This document shows, piece after piece, positions 16,969 through 25,449 of a DNA stretch of 62,736 nt. Below the pieces are notes generated by a model. That model did no database searches. It worked only from the letters and a program-made list of their open reading frames with translations, and had not been told where the DNA came from. Position numbers and translations under genes: made by a program. The stretch covers positions 1 to 62,736 of the forward strand of contig JAGCGO010000119.1 in NCBI GenBank assembly GCA_017649565.1, given 5' to 3'. This DNA comes from Fibrobacter sp. (GTDB lineage: Bacteria > Fibrobacterota > Fibrobacteria > Fibrobacterales > Fibrobacteraceae). How positions within the stretch are numbered: position 1 is the stretch's first letter; every line of letters begins with the position of its first letter.

Positions 16969-18267
16969 CTAGAGCTTGTTCAGATCGATGATTTCGGGTT
17001 CTTCCGCCGTGTCCGGTTTTTCGGGGGCGGGGGATGCCGGCTGTTCCGGCGCAGGGGGTGCAGGTTGCTCCGGTGCGGTAGGTGCGGGCGCCTGCTCCTG
17101 TGCCGGCGCCTCGGTTTCGTCCAGGGCTTCCGTGGCGGCGGCGGTCGGGGACTCGGCTTCCGGTTCGTTTTCGGCAACTTCGGCGCTGTCGGTCACCCCC
17201 AGGAGCTCGTCCTCGAGGATAGCCGCCTGCGAGTCGGGCGGGAGTTCAGCTATCTTGGATGCCGCCTGCGCCCCGACGACGGGGACGAGCGGCTGCAGTA
17301 TCGCGGGGAGCCTGTTCTTCGAGCCCTTGGAATCCTTCGCGGCAAGGTCGAGCCCGTTGTTGCGGTAGAACTGGATATCGCCGAGCACCTGCTCTGTCCA
17401 GGACCTCCGCATGGGATCCTTGTGCCAGTCCTTCGGGGCTGATCGCTGCGGGTGCACCGGGTAGAACTGGATGATGGCGTCTTCTATGGGGGTGCCCGCG
17501 TCGAGTGACTTCCGGAGAATCTCGGCTCCCAGGAATATCTGTTCGAGCCCGAAGCCCTCGTGGAGCGCGAGCAGGCCCTTGTGCTTGGAATCCTTCTCGT
17601 AGTTCATCTGGAAGTCGGACACGTGCTTCACGAGCGACATGAGCAGCGCCGGGTCCACGTCGTGCGCGATGGCCGCCTCCATCACGGGCAGGCTGGAGAG
17701 CTGTTCCTGGTTCCAGGGCGTGCCCAGGTAGACAATTTGCAGCGTGTGGCGGCTCCCCTTGCTCGTGAGCGTCACCAGGTACCGCTTGCCCAGTGTGCGC
17801 CGAAGTTTCTTGAGAATGCGGATGCCGCGGTTCTTGAATTGCTTGTAGCCCACGAACGTTATGGCCAGCGTGTCCTTGACATGCTCAAGGTGCGGCGTTG
17901 TCGCGCGCTGGACTTCCTTGTTGTATATCCGCAGGACGGAAGGGAGGATGTACACCAGTTCCGGCGAGGCTCCATCGTCGAGTCCCTCTTCGCCCAGGAC
18001 GAAGTCGCCCTTTTTCAGGAGGTCGGTGACCTTGTTCATGGCGTATTCCTGGAAAACGGCAGCATCGTCGATCGGTTTCTGCGGCTTGGGCGGCGTGAGT
18101 ATGCTTATTATCGAGAGCACCATGATCACGAGCGGGACGGTGATGCTCAGGATTTTCACCTTCCGGCTGTAGCGGAATATGCGCCACCAGCTGCGCGCCT
18201 TGGGAGACCTCAGCAAGACGAGGGCGATGGTTCCGAAGATGATTGTCCAGATGACGACGAATTTCAC
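16969..18267 (-). CDS. inner-membrane protein with a degenerate lytic-transglycosylase-like domain
   Basis: A 432-residue protein with two N-terminal membrane segments (about 3-20 and 38-58). A mixed domain follows (about 70-165; VGYKQFKNRGIRILKKLRR resembles MltF-type linkers). Next comes a segment resembling the SLT fold (about 190-310: HDVDPALLMSLVKHVSDF, GLLALHEGFGLEQIFLGAEIL). In true SLT enzymes the position after the LLMSLVK-type helix is Glu-Ser; here it is His-Val, so the catalytic Glu appears to be missing. The C-terminus (about 370-432) is Pro/Glu/Ala-rich. I infer a non-catalytic envelope protein. It is divergent from the GroES-like gene, 56 bases apart. Confidence 0.7.
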   Translation of the reverse strand: MKFVVIWTIIFGTIALVLLRSPKARSWWRIFRYSRKVKILSITVPLVIMVLSIISILTPPKPQKPIDDAAVFQEYAMNKVTDLLKKGDFVLGEEGLDDGASPELVYILPSVLRIYNKEVQRATTPHLEHVKDTLAITFVGYKQFKNRGIRILKKLRRTLGKRYLVTLTSKGSRHTLQIVYLGTPWNQEQLSSLPVMEAAIAHDVDPALLMSLVKHVSDFQMNYEKDSKHKGLLALHEGFGLEQIFLGAEILRKSLDAGTPIEDAIIQFYPVHPQRSAPKDWHKDPMRRSWTEQVLGDIQFYRNNGLDLAAKDSKGSKNRLPAILQPLVPVVGAQAASKIAELPPDSQAAILEDELLGVTDSAEVAENEPEAESPTAAATEALDETEAPAQEQAPAPTAPEQPAPPAPEQPASPAPEKPDTAEEPEIIDLNKL

Positions 18268-18323
18268 GCAATCAATATAGGCAAAAAAGGCGTGGTCCGT
18301 AAGAAGATTTCTAATATTGGGGC

Positions 18324-18716
18324 ATGATTGATGCCTTGAAGAATATTGTCGTCATCGGTGACCGCGTGCTCATAAAGCCCCTGGAGGCTTCCAACCGTAC
18401 GGGCGGCGGCCTGTACCTGCCCCCGAGCGTCAAGGAGCGCGACGCCGTGCATACGGGTGTCGTCATGCGCGTGGGCCCGGGTTTCCCGATTCCCGCGAAC
18501 CAGGATCCCGATTCCGTGTTCCGCGGCGAGCCCGCGGAAAAGGTGAACTACGTGCCCCTGCAGGTCCGCGAGGGCGACGAGGCCCTGTACCTGCACCAGA
18601 ACGGATACGAAATCGAGGTCAACGGGGAACGTTACGTCATCGTCTCGCAGAATGCGATTCTGCTCGTGGTGCGCAACGACCTCACTGACCTCGACATCGG
18701 CATAGACGGCATCTAG
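18324..18716 (+). CDS. GroES-like co-chaperonin domain protein
   Basis: A 130-residue protein resembling Cpn10/GroES: VVIGDRVLIKPLEA at the N-terminus, a mobile-loop-like TGGGLYLPPSVKE (about 26-38), then HTGVVMRVGPG, and a C-terminal EVNGERYVIVSQNAILLVV. GroES is normally about 97 residues with the roof-loop region in the middle. Here the middle (about 52-85) is enlarged. No groEL is adjacent, so this is a stand-alone paralogue. Whether it caps a chaperonin is unknown. The ribosome site is weak. Confidence 0.82.
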   Translation: MIDALKNIVVIGDRVLIKPLEASNRTGGGLYLPPSVKERDAVHTGVVMRVGPGFPIPANQDPDSVFRGEPAEKVNYVPLQVREGDEALYLHQNGYEIEVNGERYVIVSQNAILLVVRNDLTDLDIGIDGI

Positions 18717-18725
18717 GCCGCGTCG

Positions 18726-20714
18726 CTAGTCGTTCTTGATGCAGCGGACATGGAAGTGGTCGCTTTCTTCGGGGATGCCTCCAACGGCAAGGAATACTCC
18801 TGGCCACGAGATATCGAAGGAATATGCCGATACGTTCTTGTTTGCCGTGTATGACCAGACTGATGACATTTCATCTGCGCCCTGAGAGGGCCAGGCGGTA
18901 AAGGACACATACGGGTCTTCAGAAACGAATGGTTTGAGGTAAGGTCGATGTTCCTCTTCCGTTGCGTAAAGTGGCATAGGGAGTACTATGGGATGTATTC
19001 CAAATCCAGAAGGATCGCCGAATGTTGAGAAGAAGATTAGATGGTTGTCGTTGTCATTTTCAGGATACCTAAAGTCATAATTCTTTTCGAAAAGTTCTAT
19101 CCATTTTTTCCAGTCCTTGGTAGACGGAATTCTCCATCCGTCAGGGCATATTCCCTGCATCTTTGTCGTGTCTGTAATGTCCTGTAGCTTGTCCCAGTCT
19201 ATTTTTCTCTCGTCGCTTTTGCATGCCGACATGAATGCTGCCGTGTCCGAGATGGAGTTACATTCGAACGTGCATTTGTCGTGCAATTTGTAGAAATCGT
19301 ATTCAGGGGTATTGTATTCTTCATAGGTCAACACTTTCTTAATGGAGTCAAGAAAAGCAAAGGTGGAATCGGTACAGGATTGATAGCAATATGCCGCCTT
19401 GAACTCTATGCATTCATCGAAGTTGGGAAGCCTGTAGAAAGAAGAGTCTATGCCAAGGACTGTCTGCAAGGTATATTCCCTTCCGTAGTACTTGCAATAA
19501 AATGGGTCGTCTTCGTAGGGGCGGAATAATTCTCGCGAACAATGGGATCCCTCTGCTGCATAGGCCAGGTCTTCGGCCATCCATGTTTGCGTGGTTCCGT
19601 CCATGTCGATGGTTACGGTCTTGTAGACATTCCCGTCGCGCGGGTCAACAATGGAGTCGATTGAATGCGGTATCGGCTTGATGGTAACCTTCCATGATCC
19701 CGAACGGCAAATGACGTGCAGGTTCTCCTTGTTCAATTCAACCATTTTTCCTTCTTCTGCATTTGTGCATTGACCGGCCTTGTGCATGGCTGCAACTAAG
19801 TTTATGTAGAATTGGTTTAGCCTTTGGTCTTCCTGGAATGCGCTTGCCCAGGGTTCTCCTGCCCGATTGACTATTTCCAGATCTATTTTTTCAATGTTGG
19901 TTATATACTTCAGCAAGGTATCAAGTATGTGGTGCTCACCAACATTAAAAGTGCCAAATTCGCTGAATTTAGAAATAAGAACATTTTCCTCGTCCTTTTC
20001 CAATAATTGCGATAACGCGTTTTCTATAAACGCATGGTTTGAATCGTCGAAAGTTTTTTCTTTATCGAAATGAGAGAAGGTGTCATATATTCCGAGCGAT
20101 TCCAGGAGTTCGGCTTCCGCTTTTTGTTTCTTATTTGCGAAGGTCATGCTGTCTAGAGCCTCGTCTCTCACGCGGTAGCTTACAAAGTCTGTAAGCGTGT
20201 TGATGTAAATGCTTCCGGAATCACGTAAATCGACCATGGCTCGTTTTGTCGTGATTCCCGAGAAAGATTTTCGGTATCCCAGTTCTATTAGGACATACGG
20301 GCTTTTGAACGGGATGCTGTCAAACTGAAATTGGTATGCGGCATATGGATCCATTGATGTTCTGTATGGATTGATTGACAGTACCGCGTTCCCTGTTTCA
20401 TTTAGATATGTGGAATCAAGCTCGTATATCATTGCCATGTCGAATGGCTGGCTTGCCGACATGCTGATGCTTGTGTCAGAGAAAAATGCCCTTTTTGGAG
20501 CAGATGCTCTGAAATAGATAACCTTTTGGATATTGGTCGTTTTTTGCGATGAGTCCTTATCGGTTGTTGACGTGTCCTGGTTGGCGATGTAGTCTGTCTC
20601 TTCGGAAGCTCCTCCCATTATAGAGATTGGCTTGTCGTCGGTGTTGCTGCACGCAGCCAAAGCCATAAGCAGGGCCACGCACCCGATGATTGATTTCTTG
20701 TTGAGTGTAAGCAT
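18726..20714 (-). CDS. lipoprotein with Fibrobacter major paralogous domain, paired with a TIGR02147 gene
   Basis: A 662-residue lipoprotein with signal peptide and lipobox LAAC (about residues 19-22). The N-terminal two thirds (about 45-370) is a mixed domain I do not recognise (FRASAPKRAFFSDTSISM; long helical part QKAEAELLESLGIYDTFSHF). The C-terminal third (about 375-662) is the Fibrobacter major paralogous domain: GNVYKTVTIDMDGTTQTWMA, CPDGWRIPSTKDW, and a final FHVRCIKND. Its start lies only 9 bases after the stop of the upstream TIGR02147 gene, with an AGGAGG ribosome site overlapping that stop, so the two form an operon. It probably faces outward on the outer membrane. The gene ends 9 bases from the convergent GroES-like gene. 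Confidence 0.85.
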   Translation of the reverse strand: MLTLNKKSIIGCVALLMALAACSNTDDKPISIMGGASEETDYIANQDTSTTDKDSSQKTTNIQKVIYFRASAPKRAFFSDTSISMSASQPFDMAMIYELDSTYLNETGNAVLSINPYRTSMDPYAAYQFQFDSIPFKSPYVLIELGYRKSFSGITTKRAMVDLRDSGSIYINTLTDFVSYRVRDEALDSMTFANKKQKAEAELLESLGIYDTFSHFDKEKTFDDSNHAFIENALSQLLEKDEENVLISKFSEFGTFNVGEHHILDTLLKYITNIEKIDLEIVNRAGEPWASAFQEDQRLNQFYINLVAAMHKAGQCTNAEEGKMVELNKENLHVICRSGSWKVTIKPIPHSIDSIVDPRDGNVYKTVTIDMDGTTQTWMAEDLAYAAEGSHCSRELFRPYEDDPFYCKYYGREYTLQTVLGIDSSFYRLPNFDECIEFKAAYCYQSCTDSTFAFLDSIKKVLTYEEYNTPEYDFYKLHDKCTFECNSISDTAAFMSACKSDERKIDWDKLQDITDTTKMQGICPDGWRIPSTKDWKKWIELFEKNYDFRYPENDNDNHLIFFSTFGDPSGFGIHPIVLPMPLYATEEEHRPYLKPFVSEDPYVSFTAWPSQGADEMSSVWSYTANKNVSAYSFDISWPGVFLAVGGIPEESDHFHVRCIKND

Positions 20715-20723
20715 AGTTCCCTC

Positions 20724-21557
20724 CTATCCTTTTTTAATTTCTGATTTGTTTGTCATCGGGAAGAACTGGACGTTCAGGCGGTACACCTCGTCGGTGTCCT
20801 TTTCCCTGGTGGCGATTTCAATGATTCTCTTGCGGAATGCCGCGATTTCCTCGACAATCTCGTGGTAGGCATTGCGGGTGATGCCGAGCGTGATGCCCGA
20901 GAAGTGGCGCTCGTCCTGCGGCACACCCTCGATGGCCTCGAGTGCGAGTTCGCCCATCTGCCGGTGCATCCCGCGGATGGCCACGGCGGCGGCGCCCATG
21001 GGACCCGTCGTCACCACGCGGTCGGTCTGTACATAGTTGTCGTTTTCGTCCTTCTGCAGCAGGTCCGCCTTGATAAGGAAGTTGAGCGACTCGCTCACTT
21101 CGGCGGCGCTGATCTTGGGGCGGCATGCGTGGGCGAGCGCAAGCGGCTTCGCTCCCGGCATTGCGGGCGCGAGTTCGCGGAGCACCGGGTTCTTCCAGCT
21201 GTCGAAATAGCGGAAGGCGTCGCCCTCGATGATTTTTGCCTTGTTTTGGCTTGCGATGGACAGCATCTTGTTGAAAGCTTCTTTCTTGGCTTCGTCGGTT
21301 TTGGCATGGTCGAACTGCACCATTATACGGAAGTACTCGAAGCGGTGTCCCGTAAGGTGCATGGCGGCGGCCACGCGTTCCACAGCATCCTCGCTCAGGC
21401 TGAACTGTCCCTCGCTCACGTACTTGAGGTAGACCGACGAAGAGAATCCCGCGATCTTCGCGAATTCACGCCAGGTGAACGCGGTCTTCTCCTTCTTTTC
21501 GGCATAGTAGTCGGCAATGTATTGCCGGTATCCCGTGTATTCAAAAATGTCCTTCAT
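20724..21557 (-). CDS. TIGR02147 family protein, likely transcriptional regulator
   Basis: A 277-residue protein of the Fibrobacter TIGR02147 paralogous family. The frame is open to 21659, but the ATG at 21557 is chosen: it has GGAAGGAGG upstream and gives the family's usual start, MKDIFEYTGYRQYIADYY. Residues about 25-80 (FTWREFAKIAGFSSSVYLKYV...AVERVAAAMHLT) fit an XRE-type helix-turn-helix pattern. The C-terminal domain (about 100-277) ends with the family motif VYRLNVQFFPM. DNA binding is inferred, not shown. The next gene, 9 bases downstream, is a lipoprotein, as in the two other copies in this window (29580 and 48963). Confidence 0.88.
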   Translation of the reverse strand: MKDIFEYTGYRQYIADYYAEKKEKTAFTWREFAKIAGFSSSVYLKYVSEGQFSLSEDAVERVAAAMHLTGHRFEYFRIMVQFDHAKTDEAKKEAFNKMLSIASQNKAKIIEGDAFRYFDSWKNPVLRELAPAMPGAKPLALAHACRPKISAAEVSESLNFLIKADLLQKDENDNYVQTDRVVTTGPMGAAAVAIRGMHRQMGELALEAIEGVPQDERHFSGITLGITRNAYHEIVEEIAAFRKRIIEIATREKDTDEVYRLNVQFFPMTNKSEIKKG

Positions 21558-21732
21558 GGATCCTCCTTCCCACATCTCGATGACTCGATTCTGTCGGATC
21601 TTTTTCAAACATAAACAAAAAAATCCGAAAGTCAATACATTTACAACACAAAAATGCAATTTTTATCAAAAAATAAGCATTTTTTATTACTTATTCTAAA
21701 AATTGGTGATTTTTCACAATGCAAAACGACAA

Positions 21733-21760
21733 AAAGAGAGGGACCCGTTGCGGGTCCCCC
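21733..21760 (-). terminator. terminator of the AAA+ gene
   Basis: On the minus strand, GGGACCCG pairs with CGGGTCCC around a 3-base loop, followed by TCTCTTTTTG. It lies 36 bases after the stop of the 21796 gene. The AT-rich stretch from 21600 to 21720 beyond it contains the promoter region of the TIGR02147 gene. Confidence 0.8.
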
Positions 21761-21795
21761 GAGGTGTATAAAGTGCGTTGATACCGTATTGGGGC

Positions 21796-23301
21796 CTAGC
21801 CGTTGCCTGCCTGCCTTATCTTCTGGATCGTCTCGTTGAGTTTCCGGTTCAGCTGGATAAGGGTCGTGTGGATTTCCTTTATCTTTTTCAGCTGGGCGGC
21901 GGTGTTGTCGAACTTGTCCTTGATGACTTGCTGGGCGTTCGAGAGCGTTTTCGGGTCGCAGAAAACGTTGTTCATCGATGCCTTGAGCGCCTGGTAGATA
22001 GCCTTGCAGGCGCGCAACTTCTGGTTTTCCTTTTCGGAGACTTCCCTGATTTCCTGTGCGATGTTGGCCAGCTGTTCGCGCTTGCTCGCGATGATTTCGG
22101 GGTCGTTTTCCTTGACGATGTAGGTGGGGAGCTTCGCGAATTCCTCGAAGCGCACCGACGTTCCCGCCCTGACGGGGCCTGCCCTGTGGGCATTCACTCC
22201 CTTTACCGCGGAGTCGATGCTGATGCTGCAGGTGGATGTCCCGTGGTAGTTGCACATGACGCGCTTCTCGATCATGTTCAGCTCGTTGAACGGGTGGAAG
22301 TCCTCTTCGGTCTCGATGCGGTACAGCGGTACATACAGGTGCACGGGCTCGCCGCTGATGGTAATTCTGTAGTAGAGGCACTGTTGGTTGTTGAGCGTGT
22401 GCGTGTCGTAGCAGTTGTTGCTTGTTCTGGAGATAAGGTCTATACGGTAGGCCAGGTCTTCGGTATCGTAGTCCTGGTCGAATGCGCCGGGCACATCCTT
22501 GAGCAGTTGCTTGTTGAGGATGTCGGTATAGCATTGCGTGAGGATCCTGCTCGTGGAGGTCTTGCCCCATACGGCAGTGCCCAGGAGGAACGTGTCGGTG
22601 ATGTTCGCTTCGTTCCTTCCGTTGAAGAATGCCGTTGCCTTGATGAGGTCGGTAAGCGACATCCACTGACGGATGGAGATGTATATGTCGTTCTTGTCCG
22701 CGGCTTCGGAAAGTCCGCCGATGATGCTCAGGACATCCTGGGAAAGCGACACCTTTTTGATTTCGATCAGCCACTGGCGCCTTTCCTCGGTGGAGATGGT
22801 CAGTTCCTTGTCCACGGTGAAGTTCTCGATTTCGTATTGGTTCTGCAGCAGGTTGCAGAGCGCAGGGGCCGTGAGGCTTTCGGGGAGCGTGATGGACAGC
22901 GTAATACGGTCGGCCATGCCGGTCTGGCGCATGGCGGTTTCGGGGCGGACATCGCCCGAGATGAACAGCGGGATGTCCTCGCGGTCCTGGATGGCGACCT
23001 GGAGGTTGTGCTTCGTGAGTTCGCTCGCAGGATTGAACCCGTGGAAGATGATCATGTCGAAGCCGGAGAGTTTTTCCGGGAAATCCTTCTGGCGCTTGCC
23101 GAACTTGAGCACCTTCGGGTCGCGGAAGGTGGCGATGAGGCGCTTGGTCAGCAGGGACTTGCCCGAGCCGCAGCGGCCGAAGATATAGAAGGGTTCGCTG
23201 ATGATTACGCCGAGGAAGGCGAGCTGGAAGCAGAATTCGCGTTCGGGGATGCCGACGGACAGGGACTGAAGGAGCTTGGAAATGCGTTCGGTAAGGGTCA
23301 T
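21796..23301 (-). CDS. RavA/MoxR-like AAA+ protein with altered Walker B
   Basis: A 501-residue protein whose N-terminal half matches the MoxR/RavA AAA+ branch. It has a RavA-like lead-in (ISKLLQSLSVGIPEREFCF), Walker A GRCGSGKS (about 42-49), a sensor-1-like PLFISGDVRPE, and a lid region (about 195-245). At the Walker B position RavA has FLDEIWK; here it reads MIIFHGFNPASEL, so the Asp-Glu pair is missing. ATP may bind but hydrolysis is doubtful. The C-terminal half (about 330-501) is helical and charged. MoxR/RavA proteins usually act with a VWA-domain partner as chaperones; none is adjacent here. The gene follows lpxK on the same strand after 115 bases. Confidence 0.8.
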   Translation of the reverse strand: MTLTERISKLLQSLSVGIPEREFCFQLAFLGVIISEPFYIFGRCGSGKSLLTKRLIATFRDPKVLKFGKRQKDFPEKLSGFDMIIFHGFNPASELTKHNLQVAIQDREDIPLFISGDVRPETAMRQTGMADRITLSITLPESLTAPALCNLLQNQYEIENFTVDKELTISTEERRQWLIEIKKVSLSQDVLSIIGGLSEAADKNDIYISIRQWMSLTDLIKATAFFNGRNEANITDTFLLGTAVWGKTSTSRILTQCYTDILNKQLLKDVPGAFDQDYDTEDLAYRIDLISRTSNNCYDTHTLNNQQCLYYRITISGEPVHLYVPLYRIETEEDFHPFNELNMIEKRVMCNYHGTSTCSISIDSAVKGVNAHRAGPVRAGTSVRFEEFAKLPTYIVKENDPEIIASKREQLANIAQEIREVSEKENQKLRACKAIYQALKASMNNVFCDPKTLSNAQQVIKDKFDNTAAQLKKIKEIHTTLIQLNRKLNETIQKIRQAGNG

Positions 23302-23416
23302 CTGGTCGTTCCTAATAAGGTTACATTTGCGTAATATAAAAATAATATTGTCCGAAAAAGTAGTTTTTGGCTCGTCCGGGGCGGTTTTGTGCGCTTGTTC
23401 TGTAAGTTTGTCCGTT

Positions 23417-24250
23417 CTAGCGCAGGAGTGCCAGGACTTTCTGCCGGGCGTCCGGGGTTATGTCTACCGCCTGGACCGCTACGAACAAGTTGCAGTGTTG
23501 GCAAGTTTTGTCGTCGAGGCGGCAGGCGTCCTTCTCGGTCATGACGACGGGGAGGCCCTTGTCGAGCAGTTCTGCCGCCTTGTCGCGTATGCCTTTCCCG
23601 TGGTCCCGCAGGGCGATGGTCCCGTTTGTATGCAGGCCAGCCCGCTCGGCGTCCCGGAAGAACCTTTCCGGGTCGCCGATGCCTGCGATGATTGTGGCGG
23701 GGGCATCGGGCGAATCGCCCCGGGAGTTGCGTACTTGCTGTATGTAAAAGCGGATATCGGCCTCGGCGCCTGCGCATTCCAGCCGGAGCGCAATGTTCTT
23801 GTGGTCGGTGGCGAGGCTGCGCGCCCTGCCCGCGGGGAACAGGTCGGTTATGCCCTGCGGCTCGTCGCCCCATTCAAGGCATATCGCCTTCGCGAATTGC
23901 AGGCGGGAATCCTCGAAGCCGTCGTCGCAGAGGATGACGTCGTATTGGGCGTCGATCTCGTGGGCCGTCTCGTAGCGGTTCCGAGTGGCAATCACGGTGC
24001 AGTCGGGGAGCTTGTTCTTGAGCAGGGCGACTTCGTCCTGTGCTGCCGCGTGGCAGAGGACGGCGACCTTCTTGCCCATGCCGCACAGTTCGCTTGCTAG
24101 CCAGGCGCAGAAAGGCGTCTTGCCCGCACCGCCGATACGGTACGATCCGACAATCAGGACCTGCGCATGTTCGGTCGGCCTGCCGGGGGCAAGGCACAGC
24201 CTGTGGTGTACGACATAACCGATGCGGTACAGCACCGCAAGGGGGAACAT
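23417..24250 (-). CDS. lpxK: tetraacyldisaccharide 4'-kinase
   Basis: LpxK phosphorylates the 4' position of the lipid A disaccharide at the inner membrane. The protein shows the membrane-associated lead-in PLAVLYRIGYVVHHRL, the P-loop GSYRIGGAGKTPF (family consensus GNxxxGGxGKTP), CDDGFED in place of the usual DDGLQH-type motif, and the later IAGIGDPERFF and VMTEKDACRL motifs. At 277 residues it is shorter than E. coli LpxK (328). The ATG at 24250 is chosen. A TTG at 24277, overlapping aroC by 11 bases, is an alternative that adds nine residues. It is co-transcribed with aroC. Confidence 0.9.
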   Translation of the reverse strand: MFPLAVLYRIGYVVHHRLCLAPGRPTEHAQVLIVGSYRIGGAGKTPFCAWLASELCGMGKKVAVLCHAAAQDEVALLKNKLPDCTVIATRNRYETAHEIDAQYDVILCDDGFEDSRLQFAKAICLEWGDEPQGITDLFPAGRARSLATDHKNIALRLECAGAEADIRFYIQQVRNSRGDSPDAPATIIAGIGDPERFFRDAERAGLHTNGTIALRDHGKGIRDKAAELLDKGLPVVMTEKDACRLDDKTCQHCNLFVAVQAVDITPDARQKVLALLR

Positions 24251-24266
24251 CAGGAAATTTCGTTTT

Positions 24267-25355
24267 CTAGAATGCAATCTCGTTGCGTTTCTGCTGCAGG
24301 AACAGGTCGGCGAGGACCAGGGCGGCCATGCTCTCGACGATCACGGGGGCGCGCACGGCGACGCAGGGGTCGTGCCTGCCTCTTGCGGCAAGCGTACCGT
24401 TTTCGCCTTCACGGCTTGCGGTGTTCTGCTCCTGGGATATTGTCGCGGTGGGCTTGAACGCGAGCCTGCACACGATAGGTTCGCCGTTCGAGATGCCACC
24501 AAGGCATCCGCCGGCGTTGTTCGTGCGGGTGTGGAAACCGGTCTCGTCGTGGTAGATTTCGTCGTTGTGCTCGCTGCCGTGCATGCGGGCGGCCTTGAAG
24601 CCGCTCCCGATTTCGAACCCCTTGCAGGCCGGGATGCTGAGCATCGCCTGGGCGAGCAGTGCGTCGAGGCGGTCGAATACGGGTTCGCCGAGACCCTTGG
24701 GCGGGTTTCTCACCAGGAGCGTCACCGTGCCGCCGACGCTGTCCGCGTTCTGGCGTGCCCCGAGGACGACTTGCTCCATGGCGTCGCTTGCGGCCTTGTC
24801 GGGGCAGCGTACGGGGCTTGCCTCGATCTGTTCCAGAGAAACTTTGTTCAAGTCGACCTCGGGACAGTCCACTTCGCCGATAGAAGATACCCAGGCGAGG
24901 ATTTCCGTGTCGGCGACTTTATTCAGAAGAATACGGGCAACTTCTCCGCCGGCTACGCGGCCGATGGTTTCGCGGGCGGAACTGCGGCCACCGCCGCGGT
25001 AGTCCCTGAATCCGTACTTGATGTCGTAGCACAGGTCCGCATGTCCCGGACGGTACCATTTGGCAATTTCGGAATAGTCACCGCTGCGCTGGTCCTCGTT
25101 GAAGACGGCGAAGCAGATGGGGGTCCCCGTGGTCTTGCCTTCGAAGACACCCGAAAGGATTTTCACCTGGTCCTTTTCGTTGCGCGGGGTGGTCATTTTG
25201 CTCTGGCCGGGGCGCCTGCGATCGAGCGCTTTCTGGATGTCGGCTTCGCAGATGGGCAGGCCTGCGGGGCATCCGTCGAGCACGGCCCCGACAGCGGGAC
25301 CGTGTGATTCACCCCACGTAGATATTGCAAAAATCTTACCAAATGTGCTGAACAT
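24267..25355 (-). CDS. aroC: chorismate synthase
   Basis: A 362-residue chorismate synthase, the FMN-dependent last step of the shikimate pathway (EPSP to chorismate). Diagnostic motifs are WGESHGPAVG near the N-terminus, RRRPGQSKMTTPRNE (about 47-61), the SGDYSEI...RPGHADLCY segment, and FRDYRGGGRSSARETIGRV (about 118-136). The length matches the family. Its 3' end abuts or overlaps lpxK, depending on the lpxK start. Confidence 0.97.
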   Translation of the reverse strand: MFSTFGKIFAISTWGESHGPAVGAVLDGCPAGLPICEADIQKALDRRRPGQSKMTTPRNEKDQVKILSGVFEGKTTGTPICFAVFNEDQRSGDYSEIAKWYRPGHADLCYDIKYGFRDYRGGGRSSARETIGRVAGGEVARILLNKVADTEILAWVSSIGEVDCPEVDLNKVSLEQIEASPVRCPDKAASDAMEQVVLGARQNADSVGGTVTLLVRNPPKGLGEPVFDRLDALLAQAMLSIPACKGFEIGSGFKAARMHGSEHNDEIYHDETGFHTRTNNAGGCLGGISNGEPIVCRLAFKPTATISQEQNTASREGENGTLAARGRHDPCVAVRAPVIVESMAALVLADLFLQQKRNEIAF

Positions 25356-25449
25356 AACAAAAATATAGATAAAGGAGCCCTTTTTTTACAAAATAGGTGC
25401 TTTTTCGTCCAAAGTTTATTATGTTTTACATTGGTTTTAGGAGAATTGC

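Noticed and set aside
21641..22774. 377-residue minus-strand ORF
   Set aside because: Same strand as the AAA+ gene but in another frame; Arg/Gln/His-rich, while the RavA-like frame has real motifs.
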